Shown one piece after another: positions 7,332 through 14,741 of a stretch of 14,741 nucleotides of DNA. Every line of letters begins with the position of its first letter. Within the stretch, counting starts at the first letter, position 1. The stretch covers positions 1 to 14,741 of the forward strand of contig CAIKJM010000050.1 of NCBI GenBank assembly GCA_903827735.1, written 5' to 3'. Under the pieces are notes generated by a model. The model saw only the letters and a program-made list of their open reading frames with translations. It did not search any database and was not told where the DNA came from. The DNA is from an uncultured Rhodanobacter sp. (GTDB lineage: Bacteria; Pseudomonadota; Gammaproteobacteria; Xanthomonadales; Rhodanobacteraceae). Position numbers and translations under genes: made by a program.

Positions 7332-8483
7332 GTGAACACCTGTGCACCCCAACTCGCCGAACAACCCCTCAAACGCCGCGCGGCTTTTCCGCTGGCAGCA
7401 CCGGCGCTGCGCCAGCGCGTCTTGTCGGTGGGTCTGATCGGACCGGGCCGCGTCGGCAGCGCCCTGCTCGACCAGCTTCGCGCGGCGCAGCCGCGGCTGC
7501 AGCGCGATACCGGGCTGGCCCTGCAGCTGCGCGGCGTGGTCGCCAGCAAGCGCATGTGGCTGGACTGCGACGACGCCGAGCTCAACGGCCGCCACGGCGG
7601 CGCGCAGACCTGGCGGCCGAATGATCTAGATGTATTCGCCGAGCACGTGCGCAACAGCGGCAAACATGCGCTGCTGATCGACTGCAGCGCCAACGACGAG
7701 ATCGTCTCGCGCTATCCCGCCTGGCTCCAGTCTGGTCTGCACGTGGTGACACCGAACAAGCTCGCCGGCAGCGGCCCGCTGGAGCGCTGGCAGGCGATAC
7801 AAAGCGCCTGCGCGCACGGCTCGCGTTTCCGCTACGAGGCCACGGTGTGCGCCGGGCTGCCGGTGGTGCAGACGCTGCGCGACCTGCTCGATACCGGCGA
7901 CGAGCTGCTGGCCGCCGAGGGCATGTTCTCCGGCACGCTGGCCTGGCTGTGCAATCGCCACGACGGCGCGCAGCCGTTTTCCACCCTGGTGCGCGAGGCG
8001 CATGCGCTCGGCTACACCGAGCCCGATCCGCGTGACGATCTGTCCGGCATGGACGTGGCGCGCAAGCTGGTGATTCTGGCGCGCGAAGCCGGCTGGTCGC
8101 TCTCGCTGGACGACGTATCGGTGGAAAGCCTGGTACCCCAAGCGCTGGCCCAGCTGCCGCGCGACGAATTCATGCAGCGGCTGGATGAACTGGATGCGCC
8201 GATGGCGGCCAAACTGGCCGAGGCGCGCGCCTGCCAAGGCGTGCTGCGCCACGTCGCCCATCTGGACCATGCCGGCCACGCCAGCGTGCGCCTGATGGTG
8301 CTGCCGGCGTCGCACGCGTTCGCTCATACCCGGCTAACCGACAACGTGGTGCAGTTTCGCACCCGCCGGTACTGCGATAATCCCATGCTGGTACAAGGTC
8401 CTGGCGCCGGGCCGGAAGTGACGGCGGCCGGCGTGTTTGCCGATCTGCTGCGCATCGCCGAATCGCTGCAGGTGCACGCATGA
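7332..8483 (+). CDS. Homoserine dehydrogenase, ThrA/MetL type without aspartokinase domain
   Basis: This 383-residue enzyme reduces aspartate semialdehyde to homoserine with NAD(P)H, the branch to threonine, methionine and isoleucine. The start is GTG 7332, with GGAGG at 7322-7326 five bases ahead; the frame is open back to 7065, but that stretch overlaps the leader ORF and looks non-coding. The nucleotide-binding loop is GLIGPGRVG (34-42), TPNK with the likely catalytic Lys143 follows, and the family signature DPRDDLSGMDVARK is at 232-245. The C-terminus GAGPEVTAAGVFADLLR matches the end of E. coli ThrA. The whole protein aligns by eye with the dehydrogenase half of bifunctional aspartokinase-homoserine dehydrogenases. 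The roughly 450-residue kinase and its ACT region are absent, and the leader sits directly upstream. The stop overlaps the thrB start as ATGA (8480-8483). Aspartokinase must be encoded elsewhere. Confidence 0.92.
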   Translation: MNTCAPQLAEQPLKRRAAFPLAAPALRQRVLSVGLIGPGRVGSALLDQLRAAQPRLQRDTGLALQLRGVVASKRMWLDCDDAELNGRHGGAQTWRPNDLDVFAEHVRNSGKHALLIDCSANDEIVSRYPAWLQSGLHVVTPNKLAGSGPLERWQAIQSACAHGSRFRYEATVCAGLPVVQTLRDLLDTGDELLAAEGMFSGTLAWLCNRHDGAQPFSTLVREAHALGYTEPDPRDDLSGMDVARKLVILAREAGWSLSLDDVSVESLVPQALAQLPRDEFMQRLDELDAPMAAKLAEARACQGVLRHVAHLDHAGHASVRLMVLPASHAFAHTRLTDNVVQFRTRRYCDNPMLVQGPGAGPEVTAAGVFADLLRIAESLQVHA

Positions 8484-9523
8484 GCGCCCTGTCCTCCACC
8501 ATTGCATCCGTCAAAAGCCCAGCCCAGGAAGTCATGAAGTCCGCTCCGCCACGTGCCCGCCGCGCCCTCGCCTTTGCCCCCGCCTGTGTGGGCAACGTGG
8601 GCGTGGGCTTCGACATCCTCGGCCACAGCATGGCCGGCGCCGGCGACCGCGCCGACGTGCGCCGCATCGAGGAGCCGGTGGTGCGCATCTCGGCGATCCA
8701 CGGCAGCGTGGTCGATCTGCCGACCGATGCACTGGGCAATACCGCCGGCGCCGCGCTGATCTCGCTGCGCAAGGCGCTCGGCCTGCGCCACGGTTTCGAC
8801 ATCGTGCTGCACAAGGGCATTGCGCTGGGATCGGGCATGGCTGGCTCGGCCGCCTCCTGCGTGGCCGCACTGGTCGCCGCCAATGCGCTGCTGGAAAAAC
8901 CGCTGCCGTACGAATCGCTGTACGGCTTCGCCCTCGACGGCGAAGCGGTGGCCAGCGGCAGCCGGCACGGCGACAACTTGGGGCCGATGCTGCTCGGCGG
9001 CCTGGTGCTGGCCACCCACGATCGGCTGCTGCGCATACCTGTGCCGGCCAGCTGGCACTGCGCGCTGGTGCATCCGCATTTCGTGCTGGAGACGCGCAAG
9101 GCGCGCGCGGCGCTGGCCGGCGACTACCCGCTCAGCGCTTTCGTGGCGCAGAGCGCGAACCTTGCGCTGGTGCTGGCCGGCTGCTATAGCAGCGATGCAT
9201 CGCTGGTGCGCGAAGGCCTCAAGGATGTGCTGGTGGAACCGCGCCGGGCCGCGCTGGTGCCGAACTTCGCCCGGGTCAAGCAGGCCGCGCTCGATCATCG
9301 CGCGCTGGGCGCCAGCATTTCCGGCGCCGGCCCCAGCGTGTTCGGTTGGTACGAGCACCGCAGCGAGGCGGAGGCCGCCGCCGCGGCCATGCGCACCGCA
9401 TTCGCCGAAGCAGGCCTCGACAGCGACACCTATGTCGCACCGGTGGACGGCCCCGCCGCGCGACTGATCGATGCAATCGATGAAAAGACCTGGGCCGACG
9501 CCCCCGCTGGCGAGGGCGCATGA
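8480..9523 (+). CDS. thrB: Homoserine kinase (GHMP family)
   Basis: The enzyme phosphorylates homoserine with ATP to O-phosphohomoserine, the second step of the thr operon pathway. It has 347 residues from ATG 8480, which overlaps the upstream stop (ATGA). An in-frame ATG at 8534 has a better Shine-Dalgarno (AGGAAG) and leaves only eight residues before the homology starts at ALAFAPACVGNVGVGFD, so the true protein may have 329 residues. The GHMP ATP loop is ALGSGMAGSAAS (115-126). The C-terminal GHMP motif ASISGAGPSVFG is near residue 277. E. coli ThrB has 310 residues. The stop overlaps the thrC start as ATGA (9520-9523). The gene belongs to the thr operon by order, overlap and pathway. Confidence 0.94.
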   Translation: MSALSSTIASVKSPAQEVMKSAPPRARRALAFAPACVGNVGVGFDILGHSMAGAGDRADVRRIEEPVVRISAIHGSVVDLPTDALGNTAGAALISLRKALGLRHGFDIVLHKGIALGSGMAGSAASCVAALVAANALLEKPLPYESLYGFALDGEAVASGSRHGDNLGPMLLGGLVLATHDRLLRIPVPASWHCALVHPHFVLETRKARAALAGDYPLSAFVAQSANLALVLAGCYSSDASLVREGLKDVLVEPRRAALVPNFARVKQAALDHRALGASISGAGPSVFGWYEHRSEAEAAAAAMRTAFAEAGLDSDTYVAPVDGPAARLIDAIDEKTWADAPAGEGA

Positions 9524-10857
9524 CCTCAGCGATATTGCAAACCCGCGCCGCTGCCGCCCCGATGCGGTACGTGAGCACACGCGGCGGAAGCTCGGCCGTA
9601 TCGATCAGCGCCGCGATTGCTGCTGGCCTCGCGGCCGACGGCGGCCTCTACGTTCCCGAAACGCTGCCACGGCTCGATCCTGCCGCATTCGATCCCGGCG
9701 GCGCATTGGCCGATACCGCCGCAACGCTATTGGCGCCGTTTTTTGTCGGCGATGCGCTGGCCACTGAGCTGCCCGCCATTTGCGCCGAATCGTTGAATAT
9801 CGACATTCCACTGCGCGCGCTGCCGCAGGCGAGTGCGTACGTGCTGGAGCTGTTCCACGGCCCCACGGCGGCGTTCAAGGACGTCGGCGCGCGCTTTCTC
9901 GCCGGCTGCATGCGCCGACTTCCCCGCGCCGACGCGCGGCCGCTGACGATACTCGTCGCCACCTCGGGCGATACCGGTGCCGCCGTTGGCGCAGCGTTCC
10001 ATCTTCAGACGGGTTTGCGCGTGGTGATCCTGTATCCCGATGGCAAGGTGTCTCCGCGCCAGGCGCATCAGTTGGGCTGCTTCGGCGACAACGTGCACGC
10101 GCTGCGCGTCGACGGTCGCTTCGACGACTGCCAGCGGATGGTCAAGGCCGCACTCGGCGACACCGATCTGCAAGCCGCCGTGCCGCTGACCTCGGCCAAC
10201 AGCATCAGCCTGGGTCGGCTGCTGCCGCAGATGAGTTACTACGCGCATGCCGCGCTGGGCTGGTGGCGCGAACGCGGCGAGCCGCTCAACGTTATCGTGC
10301 CCACCGGCAATCTCGGCAATGCGATGGCCTGCCTGTGGGTGCGCGAGATGGGCCTGCCGATCGGTCAGGTGCAGCTGGCCTGCAACGCCAACGCCACACT
10401 GCCCGACTATTTTGCCGGCGGCGAGTACGCGCCGCGCGCCGCCGTTACGACGCTCGCCAACGCGATGGACGTCGGTGCGCCGAGCAACGTCGAGCGTCTG
10501 CGCTGGACCTTCCCCGACGAGCGCGCGTTGCGGCAACTGCTGCAGGCGCACAGCGTCAGCGATGAGGCCATTCGACACACCATCACCGCCCACGCGCGCG
10601 AGCACGGCGAAGTGTTCTGCCCCCACACGGCCACCGCCGTGCACCGGCTCGACCAGCTGCGCGTGGCCGGCGATACCAGCGGCTGGACCGTCGTCGCCAC
10701 CGCGCATCCAGCCAAGTTCGACAGCATTGTCGAACCCTTGATCGGGCGTCCGGTTGATGTGCCGGCGCCTCTAGCCGCGATGCTGACGCGCCCAGCGAGT
10801 GCTGAACCGCTCGCTGCGGACAACGATGCGCTCAAGACGTGGCTACTCAGTCACTAG
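9520..10857 (+). CDS. thrC: Threonine synthase (PLP-dependent)
   Basis: This enzyme converts O-phosphohomoserine to threonine and phosphate in the cytoplasm. It has 445 residues from ATG 9520, coupled to thrB by an ATGA overlap; ATG 9562 (MRYVSTRGG) is an alternative that matches the family N-terminus better. The PLP lysine is K120 in LFHGPTAAFKDVGARF. The substrate/phosphate regions include TSGDTGAAVG (about 151-160), SANSISLGRLLPQ and PTGNLGNAMA. The N-terminal segment SISAAIAAGLAADGGLYVP is typical of the family. The size is close to E. coli ThrC (428). It is the last gene of the operon. No clear hairpin plus T-run follows; only GGGAG/CTCCC near 10866-10887 is seen. Confidence 0.95.
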   Translation: MTSAILQTRAAAAPMRYVSTRGGSSAVSISAAIAAGLAADGGLYVPETLPRLDPAAFDPGGALADTAATLLAPFFVGDALATELPAICAESLNIDIPLRALPQASAYVLELFHGPTAAFKDVGARFLAGCMRRLPRADARPLTILVATSGDTGAAVGAAFHLQTGLRVVILYPDGKVSPRQAHQLGCFGDNVHALRVDGRFDDCQRMVKAALGDTDLQAAVPLTSANSISLGRLLPQMSYYAHAALGWWRERGEPLNVIVPTGNLGNAMACLWVREMGLPIGQVQLACNANATLPDYFAGGEYAPRAAVTTLANAMDVGAPSNVERLRWTFPDERALRQLLQAHSVSDEAIRHTITAHAREHGEVFCPHTATAVHRLDQLRVAGDTSGWTVVATAHPAKFDSIVEPLIGRPVDVPAPLAAMLTRPASAEPLAADNDALKTWLLSH

Positions 10858-10970
10858 CCTTTTCGGGAGATCATCAGTCAGCTCCCTGTTGGCCTGAAGT
10901 GGCAAAGATTTGAGTCCTTCTGATACGTTGCAGGGTCCTGACGCTCAGTCACCATGCACGGAAAGAATTG

Positions 10971-12371
10971 ATGAAGGTCAGCAACGGGCTCGTGATGCTG
11001 CTCTGCCTTGTCACCGTGCTGGCGTTCGCCGGGCTGGTGCCGCTGGGCACTTGGCAGGATGATTTTCTTTACCTGCATAACTATCACCAGCAGGGCTTGG
11101 GTTTTCTTGCGGATCGCCTGCTGCACTGGAGCCCGCGACCGCTTTCCGAGACGCTGATTTATTTTTACGCCATAGCCGTTTATCACTTCGGTCTGCCGCT
11201 TATCGGCGTGTTTACAGGGATGTTCTGGCTGATTTTGATAGCAGCCATCGTGCTGCCGACTTGGCTCGGCAAACGCGGCAAGCTCCTTTCCATCGTGATG
11301 CTGGCCATGCTGCTGCTTGGTCACCCGGTGACCGAGTTCTTTTATTGGCCTGACGGCGTGGCGGCCTACCTTCCGACCCTTGCCGCGGCCGCCATCTTGC
11401 TTACGCTGGACTGGGGCGGTTGGAGCGAGACCAGAGCCGGTTTTTTCTGGAATTTTGTCGCGTTGACGGTGGCTGCCGCCAGCTTCGAAGTAGGCGCCAT
11501 CTTTACTCTCGTCTATGCGGCGCTGCTCGCCATAACGCGAAGCATCGGCAGCTGGCAACGGGGTGCGCTGCTGGCCATGCCAGCACTGCTTTCGCTTTTT
11601 CTCCTGTACCTGCAATTTGTTGGTCGTGTGTCGCAAGGCAGCGAAGTCATCGGCGACGCGGCGATTGCTCACCACCTCTTGGCCAGCATGATCGCTACGG
11701 TAGAAAAGATTCCGTTTGAGCTACTCAAGGGCGATACGCTGCGACACAAATATACCGGGCTTGCAGAAGGCTTGTTGATCAAGTCGCTGTTCTTCGTCGG
11801 CCTGTATTTCGCGATGTCTGCGCGCCCTCACTCGCCCAGCAAACGCCTGCAGCGGATGCGACTGGTCCTGGCAATAGCGCTGATCGGCACGGCCTTTGTG
11901 ACCATCATGGCGGCGTTCTACAACTTCGGTGAGCTTTGCTGCGAGCGGCATGACACGCTGAGACAGAATTACCTGCTCATAGCGCTGGCCTCAATAGCAA
12001 CGTGGCTGGCCGCATATCGGCCAAGTCGACATTACAAATTCGCGATGCCTGTGTTGTCGCTTGCGTTGCTGATTCCTATGCTTGTCGTCAGCCCGAGACT
12101 CATGGCCGAGTATCGTGACTACGCCACCATCGTGAACGCGCGCAATTTCACCTGGCAATCGGGCCGCGCCGTCGGACCTGACATGAAGATCATTCAGACG
12201 ACGCCCAACCTCACCGGAAATTTGTACATAACACCCGGCATCTATCAGCGATCGGCTGATCCAAAGACCGATGCCCGTCCGCAATGGATGCTAATTTTCT
12301 TCGACAAGCAGTCCGCTGAATTTACCTCGCCTGTGAATGCGCCAAGCAGCGCGAACAGCGACAAACGGTAG
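10971..12371 (+). CDS. Polytopic inner-membrane protein of unknown function (possibly GT-C-like)
   Basis: I do not recognise this 466-residue protein. The start is ATG 10971, with GGAAAG a few bases upstream; the frame also has TTG at 10968. It shows about ten hydrophobic helices, starting at residues 7-26. Directly after the first helix comes W28-Q-D-D31-F, then HWSPRPLSE at about 52-60. An acidic pair in the first outer loop followed by an Arg-containing motif resembles the layout of GT-C fold glycosyltransferases and related uncharacterised membrane families; this is a weak structural analogy. The last roughly 100 residues are soluble and probably periplasmic. Base composition is visibly less GC-rich than the thr and leu genes, which suggests separate acquisition. 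It lies between two amino acid operons and has no evident link to either. Confidence 0.8.
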   Translation: MKVSNGLVMLLCLVTVLAFAGLVPLGTWQDDFLYLHNYHQQGLGFLADRLLHWSPRPLSETLIYFYAIAVYHFGLPLIGVFTGMFWLILIAAIVLPTWLGKRGKLLSIVMLAMLLLGHPVTEFFYWPDGVAAYLPTLAAAAILLTLDWGGWSETRAGFFWNFVALTVAAASFEVGAIFTLVYAALLAITRSIGSWQRGALLAMPALLSLFLLYLQFVGRVSQGSEVIGDAAIAHHLLASMIATVEKIPFELLKGDTLRHKYTGLAEGLLIKSLFFVGLYFAMSARPHSPSKRLQRMRLVLAIALIGTAFVTIMAAFYNFGELCCERHDTLRQNYLLIALASIATWLAAYRPSRHYKFAMPVLSLALLIPMLVVSPRLMAEYRDYATIVNARNFTWQSGRAVGPDMKIIQTTPNLTGNLYITPGIYQRSADPKTDARPQWMLIFFDKQSAEFTSPVNAPSSANSDKR

Positions 12372-12516
12372 GCCGAATGGGAATCCTTGCCCGAAGGGGG
12401 CACGACCTTGCCACAAGCGAAAGCCGGTCGAAGCAAAATCATCTGGACGCCCAGCCGTCCAAACGGCGATTCGGTCGCACGAAAAAAGTTTCCAACGAAA
12501 CTACTTCAGAAAAAGG
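12372..12516 (+). other. Intergenic region before leu promoter
   Basis: No gene is supported here. Two short hairpins are present: TGCCC 12388-12392 with GGGCA 12398-12402, 17 bases after the membrane protein stop, and GCCGT 12455-12459 with ACGGC 12464-12468. Neither has a following T-tract, so termination is not established. Confidence 0.4.
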
Positions 12517-12546
12517 TTGACAGGCTTTAGCAAGGTGCCTTACGGT
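12517..12546 (+). promoter_or_regulatory. Predicted sigma-70 promoter of the leu leader/leuA
   Basis: The -35 is a perfect TTGACA (12517-12522). Eighteen bases later TACGGT (12541-12546) supplies a weak -10 that keeps the conserved T, A and final T. Transcription would begin near 12553-12554, at the ATG of the leader peptide. The geometry nearly matches that of the thr promoter at 7040. The prediction is by eye. Confidence 0.55.
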
Positions 12547-12553
12547 CAGGGGC

Positions 12554-12691
12554 ATGTCGCAACGCACAAGCCACCGCAGCAACAACCAAACCCGTCCACT
12601 CATCGCGGTCGATGCGCTGCTGCAGCTGCGTGGCAAGCTTCTTCTCACCCTTGTACTCGTACTCCTTATTACCAACGGAGGTGCGGGCTGA
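12554..12691 (+). CDS. leuL: Leucine-rich leader peptide of the leuA operon
   Basis: This 45-codon ORF runs from ATG 12554 to TGA 12689-12691. Its second half reads KLLLTLVLVLLITNGGAG, with seven Leu, two Val and one Ile among the eleven residues encoded at 12638-12670. The Leu codons in this tract are CTT and CTC only, not the CTG that dominates neighbouring genes. It is 108 bases upstream of leuA and directly upstream of a terminator. Scarcity of charged tRNA-Leu (and perhaps Val or Ile) would stall ribosomes here and permit antitermination. AGGGG at 12548-12552 is only one base from the ATG, too close for a normal Shine-Dalgarno, and the predicted transcript starts at about this ATG. Leaderless translation is therefore likely. 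The gene symbol is by analogy of role and not of sequence. Confidence 0.85.
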   Translation: MSQRTSHRSNNQTRPLIAVDALLQLRGKLLLTLVLVLLITNGGAG

Positions 12692-12747
12692 GGGCATGTG
12701 TCCAGGTAAATAGAAACAAACCTGAAGACTCCCAAAAACCCCGCACC
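12680..12747 (+). promoter_or_regulatory. leu antiterminator pairing (attenuator)
   Basis: GGTGCGGG 12680-12687, in the last sense codons of the leader ORF, is the perfect 8-bp complement of CCCGCACC 12740-12747, the 5' arm of the terminator. A ribosome that finishes the leader peptide covers 12680-12687 and lets the terminator form. One stalled in the early Leu codons leaves it free to capture the terminator arm. The complementarity is seen directly; the mechanism is inferred from known attenuators. Confidence 0.8.
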
Positions 12748-12770
12748 GGCAACGGAGCGGGATTTTTTTT
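12740..12770 (+). terminator. Intrinsic terminator of the leu attenuator
   Basis: CCCGC 12740-12744 pairs with GCGGG 12757-12761. Inside it, across an A-A mismatch, CCG 12746-12748 pairs with CGG 12753-12755 around a GCAA (GNRA) tetraloop. One A and then eight T residues (12763-12770) follow. It stands between the Leu leader ORF and leuA, so it is a regulated attenuator and not an end-of-operon terminator. Confidence 0.9.
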
Positions 12771-12802
12771 GCCTCCAGCAACGCACACACAGCGGAGCCA
12801 TG

Positions 12803-14392
<1,590 letters not shown>

Positions 14393-14424
14393 TGACACGC
14401 ACCACACTTTCTTCGGAACCCGTC

Positions 14425-14741
14425 ATGACCACACCTTTCATCTGGCACAACGGACGCATCAAGCCCTGGGCCGAGGCCACCGTCCACGTCAGCGCGCACG
14501 CCCTGCACTATGGCTCCTCGGTGTTCGAGGGCGAGCGCGTTTACGCGACACATCGCGGAGCGGCATATTTTCGTCTGGCCGATCACACCCAGCGGCTGTT
14601 CGAATCGGCCCGCATGTACGAGATCGAGATCGGCTACACCGAAGACGAGATCAACGCCGCCTGCATCGAGCTGATCCGCGCCAACGACATGGCCTCGGCG
14701 TACGTGCGCCCGATCGTATTTCGCGGCGCCGGCGGGCTCGG
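14425..14741 (+). CDS. ilvE: Branched-chain amino acid aminotransferase (partial, 5' end)
   Basis: The frame encodes 105 residues and runs off the window. It is a fold-type IV PLP aminotransferase that makes the last step to leucine, valine and isoleucine. The N-terminal pattern is that of IlvE: FIWHNGRIKPW, HVSAHALHYGSSVFEGERVY (21-40), RLADHTQRLFESARMY and SAYVRPIVFRGAGGL. The catalytic lysine lies beyond the window. ATG 14425 gives a family-like start (MTTPFIW) with CGGA at 14414-14417. An in-frame ATG at 14392 would overlap the leuA stop and add 11 residues. It likely shares a transcript with leuA, so it would also respond to the leu attenuator. Confidence 0.93.
   Translation, partial: MTTPFIWHNGRIKPWAEATVHVSAHALHYGSSVFEGERVYATHRGAAYFRLADHTQRLFESARMYEIEIGYTEDEINAACIELIRANDMASAYVRPIVFRGAGGL

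Noticed and set aside
8324..9580. 418-codon minus-strand ORF over thrB
   Set aside because: Low-complexity Gly/Ala/Arg/His-rich shadow of thrB; no start signal or family motif.

Overview
This window looks like chromosomal DNA from a GC-rich gammaproteobacterium, most likely of the Xanthomonadales/Lysobacterales (Rhodanobacteraceae-like, e.g. the Dyella/Rhodanobacter group). The reasons are the high GC, the gammaproteobacterial-type thr operon, the leader-peptide attenuators and the large TonB-dependent receptor. The genus is an inference. All real genes lie on the + strand. I see no tRNA, rRNA, CRISPR array, insertion sequence or phage module.

Layout. (1) 29-4182: a lipoprotein periplasmic adaptor and an RND inner-membrane permease, overlapping by 4 bases, forming a tripartite efflux system. 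The outer-membrane partner is not in the window. (2) 4183-4639: an AT-rich intergenic region with a 9-bp inverted repeat just upstream of a TonB-dependent receptor gene (4640-6847). (3) 6848-7331: several inverted repeats, then a promoter, a Thr/Ile-rich leader peptide (thrL-like) and a structured leader RNA. (4) 7332-10857: thr operon, namely homoserine dehydrogenase (ThrA type but without the aspartokinase half), homoserine kinase (thrB) and threonine synthase (thrC), linked by two ATGA overlaps. (5) 10971-12371: a lower-GC gene for a polytopic membrane protein of unknown function, possibly GT-C-like. (6) 12517-12770: a promoter, a Leu/Val-rich leader peptide and a textbook transcription attenuator. 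(7) 12803-14392: leuA (2-isopropylmalate synthase), followed directly by the 5' part of ilvE (branched-chain aminotransferase), which runs off the end.

The metabolic theme is aspartate-family and branched-chain amino acid synthesis under leader-peptide control. Threonine made by the thr operon feeds isoleucine, and leuA and ilvE serve leucine and branched-chain amino acid synthesis. Each block has its own ORF rich in codons for the end-product amino acid. In both cases the ATG of the leader ORF lies 7-8 bases after the predicted -10 box and has no usable Shine-Dalgarno sequence, which suggests leaderless mRNAs. The leu attenuator has a GNRA-looped terminator with eight T residues and a perfect 8-bp antiterminator partner at the end of the leader ORF. 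The thr leader has no T-tract. Instead it can fold the thrA Shine-Dalgarno sequence into a small hairpin, so its control may be translational. These paired leaders are the most interesting content. No wholly new multi-gene system is evident.
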